A stretch of 64,000 nt of DNA from DTU063 sp001512695 (GTDB taxonomy: Bacteria; Bacillota; Thermosediminibacteria; Thermosediminibacterales; Tepidanaerobacteraceae). A model generated the notes under the pieces. The model made no database searches, was not told where the DNA came from, and saw only the letters and a program-made list of their open reading frames with translations. The stretch lies in NCBI GenBank assembly GCA_049658265.1, contig JBASOM010000011.1, positions 5,003 to 69,002 on the forward strand, read 5' to 3'. Below are positions 34,646-45,100 of this stretch, piece after piece (position 1 is the stretch's first letter; every line of letters starts with the position of its first letter). Both the position numbers and the translations under genes were made by a program.

Positions 34646-35497
34646 TTAGCAGTCTACCGTATCAATATATTTTTGGTATTCTTCCTGTATAAGCCTTGTC
34701 ATGGTACCCGGGACACCGTCACCTATAAGCTTGCCGTCCACCTTGACCACCGGCATAATCTCCGTTGTAGTCCCTGTAAGAAAGACTTCATCGGCGCTAA
34801 ACAGGTCATCCAGAGTAAATACCTCTTCGACATACTCTATTTGCTTCCGCTCTGCCATTTCCAAGACAACACCCCGAGTAATGCCGTTTAGTATCCTGTT
34901 ATCCGCTGGGTGAGTCATTAGTTTGTTGTCCTTTACGATAAACACATTGCTGCTGGAGCCTTCCCTTACCGCACCACCTTTGTGAAAGATGGCTTCAAAG
35001 GAACCTGCTCTTTTAGCTTTTTCCTTGGCGATGCAATTTGCCAAAAGCTGAACGGTTTTAATATTGCAGCGCCCCCAACGCTCATCTGGTACGGTAATAC
35101 ATTCAATACCATTTTCATAAAACTCAGGAGGATTTCCCTTACATTCTCTGGCAATGACAAGCCACGTGCACTTTACATTGTCGGGAAATGCATGTTGCCT
35201 TACGGCTGCGCCTCGTGTTACCTGAATATATACCGAGGCATCGTCATATCCGCTCTCTTTTGCAGCTTTTCTACAGATGTTCGCTAAATTGTTCAGGCCA
35301 AAATCAAGATTTAAGTAGATTTCTTTCGCGCCCTGTTCCAATCGTGCCAAATGCCTGTCCAGATGGAAAAATCGTCCCTTGTAAACATGAACCACTTCAT
35401 ATAAGCCGTCACCAAATAGAAAACCCCTGTCCTCGATGCTAATTCTGGCATCTTCATAATCCACCTTTTGGCCGTTTAAGTATACTACTGTTGGCAT
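34646..35497 (-). CDS. dat: D-amino acid aminotransferase
   Basis: A 283-residue fold-type IV PLP enzyme, the same length as Bacillus D-amino acid transaminase. The catalytic Lys147 lies in WGRCNIKTVQLLANCIAKEKAK, the pattern of Dat rather than of branched-chain IlvE, and REGSSSNVFIV and TGTTTEIMPV are the PLP-contact loops. It supplies D-Glu or D-Ala for peptidoglycan, in keeping with murB nearby. A branched-chain or other class IV specificity cannot be fully excluded. Confidence 0.88.
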   Translation of the reverse strand: MPTVVYLNGQKVDYEDARISIEDRGFLFGDGLYEVVHVYKGRFFHLDRHLARLEQGAKEIYLNLDFGLNNLANICRKAAKESGYDDASVYIQVTRGAAVRQHAFPDNVKCTWLVIARECKGNPPEFYENGIECITVPDERWGRCNIKTVQLLANCIAKEKAKRAGSFEAIFHKGGAVREGSSSNVFIVKDNKLMTHPADNRILNGITRGVVLEMAERKQIEYVEEVFTLDDLFSADEVFLTGTTTEIMPVVKVDGKLIGDGVPGTMTRLIQEEYQKYIDTVDC

Positions 35498-35517
35498 AAA
35501 ATTCCCCCCAATTTAGT

Positions 35518-36267
35518 TTATATTTTAGCAAAAGCTTTATTTCCGGGAACTACATCTCTGCCCTTAGATATTAAAAAGTTTACCACTTTGTCCATAGAAG
35601 TGTTCAATACATTCTCCTCAGATATCCCCGCTTTTTCGATTACTTCATGGGCCTTCTCAAAATTACCTACATCATAGCAAAAATGAGCATCACTCCCTAA
35701 GCACACTTTCGCACCGATGGCCGCTGCCTTTTTGGCAATCCGTATGCAGTTTTCTTCGCTTCCCATACGGCTGACTGTAAAGGAACTGTTGTTTATTTCA
35801 ATGTGGACATTGTACTCCTTTGAAGCCTCCACAAACCTATCAATATCCAAAGGAAAGGCGGGATTGCCCGGATGTACTATTACATCTACATAGGGATTTT
35901 TCATTGCCGCTATTACCGCTTTAGTATTGTCCTCAACCGTTTTTCCCGAAAAGCATTCTTTGTGCAGGCCTGCCAGTACTATGTCAAGCTTTTTTAAATA
36001 GCGCTCGGGCAAATCCAGGGTTCCTTCAACATCCAGGATATTTGCTTCTATCCCCCTTAGTATATAGACACCCTCAATTTGCCTTGGAATAACGTGCATG
36101 TTGGCAAAATAAAAGTGGGTTATCGGCTCGCCTAAAGCGGGGCCATGGTCAGTTATGGCAATCATCTTTAAGCCTTTTTTGGAAGCCACTTCGGCGTTTT
36201 CCTTAATAGTGCTGTAGGCGTGCCCGCTGGCTATGGTGTGGCAGTGGAGGTCCACTTCGCACTTCAA
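35518..36267 (-). CDS. PHP-domain phosphoesterase (YcdX-like)
   Basis: A 249-residue PHP hydrolase. Metal-binding motifs are DLHCHTIASGHAYST at the N-terminus, ITDHGP, the Glu of GIEANIL, HPGNP and the C-terminal GSDAHFCYDVG. The trinuclear zinc YcdX family dephosphorylates small phosphate esters, but the natural substrate is unknown. It starts 20 bases after the isomerase gene, in one unit with hprK. Confidence 0.88.
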   Translation of the reverse strand: MKCEVDLHCHTIASGHAYSTIKENAEVASKKGLKMIAITDHGPALGEPITHFYFANMHVIPRQIEGVYILRGIEANILDVEGTLDLPERYLKKLDIVLAGLHKECFSGKTVEDNTKAVIAAMKNPYVDVIVHPGNPAFPLDIDRFVEASKEYNVHIEINNSSFTVSRMGSEENCIRIAKKAAAIGAKVCLGSDAHFCYDVGNFEKAHEVIEKAGISEENVLNTSMDKVVNFLISKGRDVVPGNKAFAKI

Positions 36268-36286
36268 TTTTAACCACCCCGTTAAA

Positions 36287-37342
36287 TTATGATTTCATCC
36301 GCACTTTTAATTCGTCTATAAAATCTATTTCTACAGGGTCTTTCTCATTGAGAATCGCCAAGTATGCAGTTACATAATCGCCTAACATTATATGATAAAG
36401 CATTTGTTCCAAGTGCGTTTCACCCCTGGGCCACAAATTAGTTATGCCGCTTACACTGTCTTTTATAATGTCCGATGTAATGTCAATCCGTTTTTTCATG
36501 CGATCATTTTCAAAATCAGACCTTAGCACTATAAGCTCCAGGACTTTTAAAAGCTCCTTATCACCTTCAAAGCCCATTATTTCGTTGTGATCCAATTCGG
36601 GAAAGGCATTATAAAAGGCGGGATGTTTAGAGTTTTCATTAAACTGACCCTTCCATCTGACCGCAATGACATCTGTTAAGTTCGAAGAACCGTAAATTAC
36701 GGGAATCTTGCCGTGAATTTTCCTTGCAAGCTGTTTTGCCGGGTTCTCCTTTTCAGGCAAGTCCTCCTTCAATTGCTCCCGTGTTTCATAAAGCAAGTCA
36801 ATGGCCCTCTCGACATCTTGTCTTCCAAAGCCTATCCCCAATTCCTTAAGCAATACAAATATGGGGAAAAAGGAATAGCCTAGGGCTGCCCGCGGCGGTA
36901 AGCCACCCGGGATTGTGATGTAAGGAATTTCATCCGCCATCGCCCTATTCTTGAGCTCGCCCCCTGTTGTGATAGCTATTATCTTAGCCCTTTTGCTCTT
37001 TGCATGCTCATAAGCCGCCAAGGTTTCCTCAGTATTGCCTGAATAGCTGGATGCTATGACAAGGGTCCTTTCATCGACAAAAGCAGGTAAGCTGTAGTCC
37101 CTGTTTACGACAATTGGGATTTGGGCGCTATTGGCTGTAATCATGCGAATCAGATCGCCGCCTATGGCGGAACCTCCAAGCCCTGCTATTATCACATTCA
37201 TTATGTTGGTGAATCGAAGCCCTCGGGTGGATTGCCTAGCGATTTCGATTGCTTCCTTGCAGTGGTCAGGGAAATTATAAATGAGTCCCAGCATATTTCC
37301 CTTATCTATTTTCTTAATGGTATCTAGCCTGTCCAGCATCAC
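36287..37342 (-). CDS. bifunctional phosphoglucose/phosphomannose isomerase
   Basis: A 351-residue SIS-domain isomerase of the Pgi/Pmi type known from archaea and some Clostridia. The first SIS domain has IIAGLGGSAIGGDLIR and SSYSGNTEETL, and a conserved C-terminal active-site region follows (FPELDHNEIMGFE). It interconverts glucose 6-phosphate, mannose 6-phosphate and fructose 6-phosphate and feeds the pfkA-pyk branch. It lies 16 bases after hprK. Confidence 0.9.
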   Translation of the reverse strand: MMLDRLDTIKKIDKGNMLGLIYNFPDHCKEAIEIARQSTRGLRFTNIMNVIIAGLGGSAIGGDLIRMITANSAQIPIVVNRDYSLPAFVDERTLVIASSYSGNTEETLAAYEHAKSKRAKIIAITTGGELKNRAMADEIPYITIPGGLPPRAALGYSFFPIFVLLKELGIGFGRQDVERAIDLLYETREQLKEDLPEKENPAKQLARKIHGKIPVIYGSSNLTDVIAVRWKGQFNENSKHPAFYNAFPELDHNEIMGFEGDKELLKVLELIVLRSDFENDRMKKRIDITSDIIKDSVSGITNLWPRGETHLEQMLYHIMLGDYVTAYLAILNEKDPVEIDFIDELKVRMKS

Positions 37343-37357
37343 AATACCTCCTGGAAA

Positions 37358-38281
37358 TTATTTATTATCATTTATTTTGTCAAAAAGCCTTTTGCTAAAT
37401 TCCAAGGCCGAGTTGTGACCCATTGTCTTTAAACGAAAGTCCATAGCGGCAACCTCTAAGATAGCTGCCAGGTTTCTACCCGGCCTTATAGGTATGGTCT
37501 TTTTCGGTATAGTTGAATCTAGTATTTGTATTTTATCTTCATCCAAGCCCAATCTATCGCCTTCTTTATATTTTTCCCATTCCACCAGTTCTATTACCAT
37601 TTCTATTTTAATGTTGTCCCTGATACTGCCGGCGCCAAATATGGTCATGACGTCAATGACTCCCAATCCTCTTACTTCCAAAAAATGACGTATGATTTCG
37701 GGAGCCGTACCTATTAAGACGTTTCTGGCTGCTTGTTTTATCTCAACTGCATCGTCGGCTACCAATCGGTGGCCCCGCTTAATAAGCTCTACCGCAGTTT
37801 CACTTTTGCCTATGCCGCTTTCGCCTATGATTAGTATCCCGATACCGTAAATATCCACTAAGACGCCGTGGACGGTAGTACAGGGCGCCAACTCGCTTTC
37901 AAGAAAGCTGGTAAGCTTGCCCATGAATTGCGTTGTAGGCATGGCTGTTCCCAGGATGGCTTTCTTGCTGGTAATGGCCAGTGAAATGAGTTCTTCAGGA
38001 GGCGGAAGGTTACGGCTAATTATTATGCATGGAATATCATAGGATAGAAACTTTTCAAGTCGTTCTTTGCGGACATCTGCCGGCAAACCCTTCAAAAAGC
38101 TTATCTCGGTTGCCCCAAATATCTGAATCCTTTCATAGGGAAAGTACTTTAAGTATCCGGCCAGTTCAAAACCCGGACGGTGTAAATCCGACACGTGAAT
38201 ATCGGGCATTTCCTCACAGGTATTTACCAAAACTTTTAATTCTAATCTGTCTATCACTTTCTGAAGATTTATTTTCCGCAT
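37358..38281 (-). CDS. hprK: HPr kinase/phosphorylase
   Basis: A 307-residue bifunctional enzyme that phosphorylates or dephosphorylates Ser46 of HPr and so controls carbon catabolite repression. It has the P-loop GESGIGKSE (about 152) and the HprK signature EVRGLGVIDVMTIFGAGSIR. Its substrate HPr is encoded at 21670-21936. Confidence 0.96.
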   Translation of the reverse strand: MRKINLQKVIDRLELKVLVNTCEEMPDIHVSDLHRPGFELAGYLKYFPYERIQIFGATEISFLKGLPADVRKERLEKFLSYDIPCIIISRNLPPPEELISLAITSKKAILGTAMPTTQFMGKLTSFLESELAPCTTVHGVLVDIYGIGILIIGESGIGKSETAVELIKRGHRLVADDAVEIKQAARNVLIGTAPEIIRHFLEVRGLGVIDVMTIFGAGSIRDNIKIEMVIELVEWEKYKEGDRLGLDEDKIQILDSTIPKKTIPIRPGRNLAAILEVAAMDFRLKTMGHNSALEFSKRLFDKINDNK

Positions 38282-38364
38282 GGCGGCCTCCCAATCTGCA
38301 GGAAATTATTTCATTGCATAATATTATACCACATCTTTACAGCAACTTGGATTTCCTGTGACAA

Positions 38365-40194
38365 TTAATCTTTAATCAACATCTTGATAATTTTCCACTT
38401 TTTGCCTATTTTATAAAGTTCAGCCCTAAAGCCTATTTTGTCTGTGACGAAAATATAATCTCCCATAAGGGTAATCTTTTCATTGGAATTGTGGTAGTAA
38501 CTTACATCGGTAGTCACATTTTGCTCCCAATTTTGCAGACCCTGTCCTTCCATTATAAGGCGGCACTTAGCAAAGTCCCTTTCCAATTGAGACAGGACGT
38601 TGTCGGGTTTAAGATCATTTACATAATACAAAATGTTTAATAGCAATTCCCTATCAAGGCTTTCAAAGGCCACATTCAATTTTTCCATAAGCTTAATATA
38701 ATCACTTTCACCTTCAGGAAGTACGGGTAGAGCCGAATTATACAGCCATTGAAATTCTACGGGACTGTCAGGTAACTGTTCGGCTGCATAAAAACCGTAC
38801 AAGTCCTTCATATTTTGCATAGAACCCAAAAATACTGACGTCCTCTCAGGCGGCCATATGGTGTCGAATTCCGAGTAATTCATCTTGTCATATATGACAC
38901 CCGAAATATAATCGAGCTTACCGTCCATTACGAGAATCATGCCCCTGTCCACAGGATTGCCCCATAGCCCATCGGTAGCTTCCACCTTGCCGCCATTTTC
39001 AAGGCTGTATATAATACCGTCTTCATCACTTACGCTTTTGCTGAGCTCAAAAGTAAAGTATATGGGCTTTGAACCCCCTAACAGTCTACCCTTGCCCCGT
39101 ATTAAGCCCGGTTTTGCGTATACAATTTCTTCCTTTGACGGACTGAGATTATCAATTAGCAGCTTTATATTTTTTAAATTGTTCTCCTTCCCGTAGACCC
39201 GGGCACCTTCCGTCTGGTAAATAAAACCTTCTCTTGTAATTTCCGGCTTGTGCCAGGGCATGAGAGCATTGATGTAACCAATCTTCCTTATAAAGGTGGG
39301 CATTCCTACTACGGTGGTCAGCAAAAGCAAAACTATAGCGGTATTTACTATTGACTTGCCATATCCCCTGATATGCTCCCGGGGTCTTTCGGCAACGGGT
39401 TCCTTCATAACTTCGTAATTAAAAAAATACATGATGGCATATATGATTCCAGTCCCCACAATAGGCCATACCAATAAGGCTAAAATCAATGCCGAGGCAC
39501 CGAGCCACTGTAAGAGCAATGCAAATAGGCTATTTATAATTATAATCACTAGCAACCTTCCGAAAAAATAGCTGAAATGCTTGAAAAAGACCTTCGGTGC
39601 TGCTGCCAAGGCCTCAAAAAAGCCGTAATCCTCCATCACCATTATGCTGGGTAAAAAAATAAAGAGAATTTTTAATAAGAAGAGCAGAATATTAACTCTT
39701 GATGAATCAAGAAAGACCCTTGATGACAAAGCAAGCAGGTAGTAGAAAAGGAGCATGATAAAAAACCTGGGGCCGTAGTACCATGCAAATTGTGTGAAGG
39801 CCTTAAGACTGGGGCTGCGGTATCTAAAACCATCTTTAATGGTCCCGTAAAAGCCGCCGCTAAGGAGGCCCCTTAAAAAAAGAAAAGCCCCTAAAGCAAG
39901 CATGGCCTCCCATGATTTATTGTAAAAGCTTAAACCGCTTTTGGAAATGTGTTCGAGTAGGCCTAAACTCTGCACGGAGGGCAACAGGGAAGGCGGTACA
40001 AATGGAAGACTTGTCTCATTTATTTGCAATGACAAAAGTCCGAAGCTCTCATGCAGATAGAGGTTATAGCCCAAAAATCTGCTCATGTATAAAACACTTA
40101 TCTTGAATAAATCTGCAAACAGTGGGACCAATGTGACAGGCCATAATCTCGCTAAGGTATTTATGAAATCTGAATTTGCGTTAATCCTGAACAA
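38365..40194 (-). CDS. polytopic membrane protein of unknown function
   Basis: A 609-residue protein with about seven membrane segments between residues 10 and 305 (for example FFIMLLFYYLLALSSRVFL, NILLFLLKILFIFLPSIMVM and LLVIIIINSLFALLLQWLG) and a long soluble C-terminal half, probably outside the cell (about 310-609), rich in aromatic and acidic residues. I recognise no family. It lies 83 bases before hprK in the same direction. Confidence 0.8.
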   Translation of the reverse strand: MFRINANSDFINTLARLWPVTLVPLFADLFKISVLYMSRFLGYNLYLHESFGLLSLQINETSLPFVPPSLLPSVQSLGLLEHISKSGLSFYNKSWEAMLALGAFLFLRGLLSGGFYGTIKDGFRYRSPSLKAFTQFAWYYGPRFFIMLLFYYLLALSSRVFLDSSRVNILLFLLKILFIFLPSIMVMEDYGFFEALAAAPKVFFKHFSYFFGRLLVIIIINSLFALLLQWLGASALILALLVWPIVGTGIIYAIMYFFNYEVMKEPVAERPREHIRGYGKSIVNTAIVLLLLTTVVGMPTFIRKIGYINALMPWHKPEITREGFIYQTEGARVYGKENNLKNIKLLIDNLSPSKEEIVYAKPGLIRGKGRLLGGSKPIYFTFELSKSVSDEDGIIYSLENGGKVEATDGLWGNPVDRGMILVMDGKLDYISGVIYDKMNYSEFDTIWPPERTSVFLGSMQNMKDLYGFYAAEQLPDSPVEFQWLYNSALPVLPEGESDYIKLMEKLNVAFESLDRELLLNILYYVNDLKPDNVLSQLERDFAKCRLIMEGQGLQNWEQNVTTDVSYYHNSNEKITLMGDYIFVTDKIGFRAELYKIGKKWKIIKMLIKD

Positions 40195-40265
40195 CTCTTT
40201 TGGCCTCCTCCCCTTTTTAATCTTATATTAAATTCCTTTGCCTAGCAATAGTGTTTAAAAACAAA

Positions 40266-40312
40266 AATGGCATTCGGATGCTCTAAAACACCGAATGCCA
40301 TTTTTGCTTTTA
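40266..40312 (-). terminator. terminator after the Cys-rich small gene
   Basis: A perfect stem AAAAATGGCATTCGG / CCGAATGCCATTTTT with the T-run supplied by its 3' arm, on the minus strand between the 57-residue gene and the membrane protein gene. Confidence 0.88.
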
Positions 40313-40319
40313 TAATATT

Positions 40320-40493
40320 TTAATAAATGCTGTTTAAGATGTCTTGTGCCTTTTCACAGTGGCCGACCTGCCAATTAACGCAATTCTTACAGGTATCGTA
40401 TTGGGTTACGTAATCGGCAGGATATCTATAAGTGTTGCCTTTTTTATATGTTTTGCATAATTTTGCTACAACAATAGTTTGCTCCGGGCTCAA
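40320..40493 (-). CDS. small Cys-rich protein (57 aa), unknown function
   Basis: A TTG start at 40493 behind GGAGGGG opens a frame of 57 residues (MSPEQTIVVAKLCKTYKKGN...). It has five cysteines or histidines in YDTCKNCVNWQVGHCEKAQDIL, where CxxC plus a later HC pair suggests zinc or iron-sulfur binding. It is followed at once by a strong terminator, which supports a real gene. No family recognised. Confidence 0.65.
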   Translation of the reverse strand: MSPEQTIVVAKLCKTYKKGNTYRYPADYVTQYDTCKNCVNWQVGHCEKAQDILNSIY

Positions 40494-40576
40494 GTTTATC
40501 CCCTCCGCTAGCTTTTTGACACTATTATTATAGCATATTTACCTGTAATTGTGCTATACTTTATGAGATTTTATCT

Positions 40577-41434
40577 TTATTTTACTATATCCTGCCCGCG
40601 ATTTCGCGAATAGTAGAAAAGATACTGCTGCACAAAACCTGCAATCTCACCGAATCTATCTTCTGCAAACTTCTGGAGCTTTGCAAGGGGGGTCTTTTTG
40701 TCGTCAAAGTACATGTGCTGGAGTATTCTCTGTATCCATACATCAATGGGAAAGGCATCAAATTTTCTCATGGAGTAAAGCATTATGCAATCGGCCACTT
40801 TCCTGCCAACTCCCGGCAGGGTCACAAGCTTTGCTCGAACCTCTTGTGTAGGTTTTTTATTTAAGTTGTAAATATCGAGTTGGCCATCGGCTATAATTTT
40901 GGCCGTTTCGATAATATAGCGTGCCCTATAGCCGCATTTTGTACACTTTAATTCGTCCTCTGAAACACCGGCCAAGATTTCCGGTGAGGGAAATTTGTAG
41001 TACATTTTACCTTTGTAATTAATGGGCTCGCCATAGGCTCTACATATACTCTCAATGGTGTTTTTTATATTCCTGATGTGATTGTTTGCCGAAATGATGA
41101 AGGATATCGTGGTCTCCCATGGATCCTGATAAAGAATTCTGTAGCCGCTGCTGAAACCGACGACCGGGATAAGCTCTTTAAATTTTAGCATTTCCATTTC
41201 TAGTTCATTGTAGTTTCTGTTTAAGTCCAGATATTCTTTTATAAACTGGATTATATCATCTTCTCCATTTGATTCGATGACCAGTCCATCGCCCTTTTGC
41301 GAGATTTCAAATACAGAGTCTCCTACTACACCAATATACGCTCCATCTTCCTGCAAATTCCATCGAAAAGCCTGACCGCCATCCGCTATTTTTTGAAAAT
41401 TGAAGGGATGAATATCCTTTAATACCGTTCTCAT
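40577..41434 (-). CDS. 8-oxoguanine DNA glycosylase/AP lyase
   Basis: A 285-residue OGG1-type repair enzyme that removes 8-oxoguanine and cuts the abasic site. An N-terminal OGG domain (GGQAFRWNLQEDGAYIGVV) is followed by the HhH-GPD domain with the hairpin LPGVGRKVADCIML, including the nucleophilic Lys, and the catalytic Asp in FPIDVWIQR. It stands alone between terminators. Confidence 0.93.
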   Translation of the reverse strand: MRTVLKDIHPFNFQKIADGGQAFRWNLQEDGAYIGVVGDSVFEISQKGDGLVIESNGEDDIIQFIKEYLDLNRNYNELEMEMLKFKELIPVVGFSSGYRILYQDPWETTISFIISANNHIRNIKNTIESICRAYGEPINYKGKMYYKFPSPEILAGVSEDELKCTKCGYRARYIIETAKIIADGQLDIYNLNKKPTQEVRAKLVTLPGVGRKVADCIMLYSMRKFDAFPIDVWIQRILQHMYFDDKKTPLAKLQKFAEDRFGEIAGFVQQYLFYYSRNRGQDIVK

Positions 41435-41550
41435 GCAACCCTCTCCATTCTAAAAACTATCCGTCCTCAAAGAACAGAACTTATCGACAAGGACCTAACC
41501 AAACACTCGATTGGAGACTCTCTCAGTTCTCGGGAAGCTTCCAGCTTGCC

Positions 41551-41588
41551 AAAAAACAGCTTCCAAAAAACTTGGAAGCTGTTTTTTT
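41551..41588 (-). terminator. terminator of the ileS-nitroreductase unit
   Basis: AAAAAACAGCTTCCAA / TTGGAAGCTGTTTTTT with a short A-rich loop, three bases after the nitroreductase stop codon. Confidence 0.92.
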
Positions 41589-41591
41589 ACT

Positions 41592-42092
41592 TCAATATTT
41601 CTCCCATCTGACAACTTCATTTAGTATCTTTTTCGGCCTGCTGGCACTTTTATCGGAATAACCCAGGGAAATGAGCGATATTAATTTATACTTCTCAGGA
41701 ACTCCCAAGAGCTCCCTAATGTCTTCACTGTACGGCCTTTCATATCCTGCAACCCAACAAGAGTCGACACCGTACGCCTTGGCTGCTATAATCATGTTTT
41801 GAGTTGCGGCACATCCGTCTTCCACAAGAAACTTACTATCTCTCTCGCAAAAAACGCTTATGCAGGCAGCTGCATTTGCGATGAATTTACCGTAAAGGGC
41901 GAGTTTAGCTATCCCTTCTTTTATTTCTTTTTCCGTAGAGACTACAAACAACCATGGCTGAATATTTCTTGCGCTAGGCGCAAGGCGGCCGCAGTCTAGA
42001 ATGTCTTCCAGCACTTCCCTAGGTATGGGTTTGGGAAGGTACTCCCTAATGCTCCTCCGTTCCTTTATGACCCTAATTAGGTCATGTGCCAC
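41592..42092 (-). CDS. nitroreductase family protein
   Basis: A 166-residue FMN-dependent oxidoreductase: RRSIREYLPKPIP and LAPSARNIQPW at the N-terminus (FMN contacts), GVDSCWVAGY in the middle, and a C-terminal LGYSDKSASRPKK. Substrates vary widely in this family. The start is GTG 42092 behind AGGAGTG. It follows ileS by 16 bases. Confidence 0.9.
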   Translation of the reverse strand: MAHDLIRVIKERRSIREYLPKPIPREVLEDILDCGRLAPSARNIQPWLFVVSTEKEIKEGIAKLALYGKFIANAAACISVFCERDSKFLVEDGCAATQNMIIAAKAYGVDSCWVAGYERPYSEDIRELLGVPEKYKLISLISLGYSDKSASRPKKILNEVVRWEKY

Positions 42093-42108
42093 AAGACATC
42101 ACTCCTCT

Positions 42109-45100
42109 TTAAGCTTTTTTTACACTTATCGTGACCTTATGGTCGTTTAAATCCCATTCCCTTGTGTAGCCATCTTCAGCTAGTGAAGTTTCAATTGCTA
42201 GGGCCAGAGTGTCCGCCTTTATCTCTTCACCGTGGACTTCCAGCACTTTTGCTATGGTTTCGTCTCCGACGCAGTATAGATATATCTTGTCTTCAACTTC
42301 AAAGCCAGCTTCTTTACGCATGTTCTGTATTTTGCTAACTAATTCCCTAGCGATGCCTTCTAACAAGAGTTCGGGAGTTATCGTGGTATCGAGCACCACG
42401 TAATAGCCTCCTTCGCCTTCAGCACAGAAGCCTTCCTTGTCAAACGCCCTGATATCAAGCTCATTTTCCAGTATCGTTATATCTTGGCCATCAACCCGGA
42501 TGGTAACTTGGCCATTTTTCCTGGCATCGGCCAACAGTTCGGTAGCTTTGGCGGAAGAAATTGCCTTGGCTATTGCCGACATGAGTTTTCCGTATTTGGG
42601 ACCGAGCAAGTCGAATCTGGGTTTGACAATATACGTGAAATACTCTTCTGCTACATCTATATATTCTATTTCCTTGATATTTAATTCCTCTTTGATGATA
42701 TCAGATAGGTCCATTATCAATTCTTTATCATCAAAGTTTCTAAGCTGCACCATCATCTTTTGAAGTGGCTGACGGTTTTTGATTTTACCCTTGTTTCTGG
42801 CAGCCCTGCCCAATTCTACTATCTTTCTGGCCAGTTTCATCTTGTGCTCCAGTGTCTCATCAATAAGTTCCTCGTTTATTTCCGGATAATCGCAGAGGTG
42901 AATGCTATGGTCTGCATCGGGGTAAACCGACCGGACTAAATTCTGGTATATCTCTTCGGTAACAAAGGGCACAAAGGGTGCCGCCATTTTTATAAAGCTG
43001 ACCAAGGCCTCATACAAGGTCAAATATGCCGCTATCTTATCATCGTCCATTTCGGATTTCCAGTAGCGTTCCCGTGAGCGACGCACGTACCAGTTGCTGA
43101 TGTCGTCGATGAGGGATTCCAATGTCCGTGCGGCGCCGGTGATATCCAGATTGTCCAAATCCCGCCGCACCTTTTTATTTGTGCTGTTGACCTTTGACAG
43201 CAACCAGCGGTCCATCTCGCTCCTGTTGTTATAAGCCATATCGTACTTTTTGGGGTCGAAGCCATCGATATTGGCGTACAGCACGAAGAAGGAATATACG
43301 TTCCACAGGGTTCCCAGGAACCTGCGCTGGGATTCACTTACAGCATCCTGGTAAAAGCGGCTGGGACTCCAGGGAGGACTTGCCGAGTACAGGTACCAGC
43401 GCATGGCATCGGCACCCTGTTCGTTTAGTACCTTCCATGGGTCTAGAACATTGCCCTTATGCTTGCTCATCTTTATTCCGTGCTCATCCAAGACATGACC
43501 CATTACCAGACAATTCTTATATGGAGATTTGTCAAAGAGCAGAGTTGAGATTACCAAGAGGCTGTAAAACCATCCCCTAGTCTGGTCAATGGCCTCGGAG
43601 ATAAAATCTGCCGGAAAATGTTTTTCAAAGTAATCCTTGTTTTCAAAGGGATAATGAAATTGAGCAAAGGGCATGGCACCGGAGTCGAACCAGCAGTCGA
43701 TAACCTCGGGTACCCGCTTCATGTCGCCGCTGCATTTAGGACATTTAAGGATAACATCATCCACATAGGGCTTGTGAAGTTCTATATCTTCAATAGCTTC
43801 CTTGCTCATGTCTTTTAATTCCTGGATACTACCTACTGCATGCTGGCAGCCGCAATCATCGCATACCCAGATATTAAGCGGCGTTCCCCAATATCTCTCC
43901 CTGCTCAAACACCAGTCTATGACGTTTTCAAGGAAATTCCCAAAGCGGCCATCACGAATGTGCTCGGGATGCCAATTTATCCCCTTGTTTATTTCAAGGA
44001 GCTTATCCCTTATTGCAGTGGTCTTTATAAACCAGCTGCTGCGCCCGTAGTACAAAAGGGGAGTGTCGCAGCGCCAGCAGAAGGGATAGGTGTGCTTGTA
44101 TCTTTCCGATTTATAAAGAATGCTGCGGTTCCTCAGATCTTTCAGTATGCCCTTGTCTGCCTCTTTGACGAAGACACCTGACCAGGGAGCTACTTCCTCG
44201 GTGAATTTACCTTCGGCGTCGACAGGCTGAACAACCGGCAAATCATATTTTTGGCCGATGAGGGAGTCATCTTCACCAAAAGCAGGAGCTATGTGCACTA
44301 TGCCGGTTCCTTCATCTAGGCTTACGAAATCTGCCGTCACAACGTAGAAGGCCCTGTCTTTTTCATCTTCAAAGAATGGGAATACCGGTTCATACTTGAT
44401 TGAAGCTAATTTGCTCCCGGGGAAACTCTCTAAAAGGGTGTACTCGCCATCTAATACTCCCAGCCTGCTTTCTGCCAGAATCAGTTTTTCGCCATTGTGC
44501 TCTACCTTAACGTAAGTGTAATTGTCTTTAACCGCTAGGGCAACATTGGACGGCAAGGTCCAGGGCGTCGTGGTCCACACGAGAAAATATGTGTCTTCCT
44601 CTCCTGCAAGCGGAAATTTAACAAATATGGAGGGATCTTCTACTTCTTTATATCCTTGTGCAACCTCGTGGCTGGAAAGGGATGTTCCGCAGCGGGGGCA
44701 ATAGGGGACGACTTTATTTCCCTTGTACAGCAGGCCCTTCTCCCAAATACTTTTAAGGGCCCACCAGACCGATTCGATGTAAGTGTTATGATAGGTAACA
44801 TAGGGATCGTCCATGTCGATCCAAAAGCCGACTCGCTCGGTCATCTTGCGCCATTCTTGTTCGTAAGTAAATACGCTGGCCTTGCACTTTTTTATAAATT
44901 CTTCTACGCCGTATTCTTCAATTTCGGGCTTGCCGCTGATGCCCAGTTGTTTTTCCACTTCAAGTTCTACGGGAAGGCCATGGGTATCCCATCCTGCCTT
45001 TCTGTCTACCCTGTGGCCGGTCATGGTCTTGTACCTTGGAATCAAGTCTTTTACCACCCGTGTGAGGACGTGGCCTGCATGGGGCAGTCCGTTGGCAGTG

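Noticed and set aside
34577..35442. Long plus-strand frames inside dat
   Set aside because: They are shadows of the aminotransferase gene, which has complete PLP motifs on the other strand.
43032..44181. Alternative frames on both strands inside ileS
   Set aside because: They lie within the continuous synthetase reading frame and have no family match.
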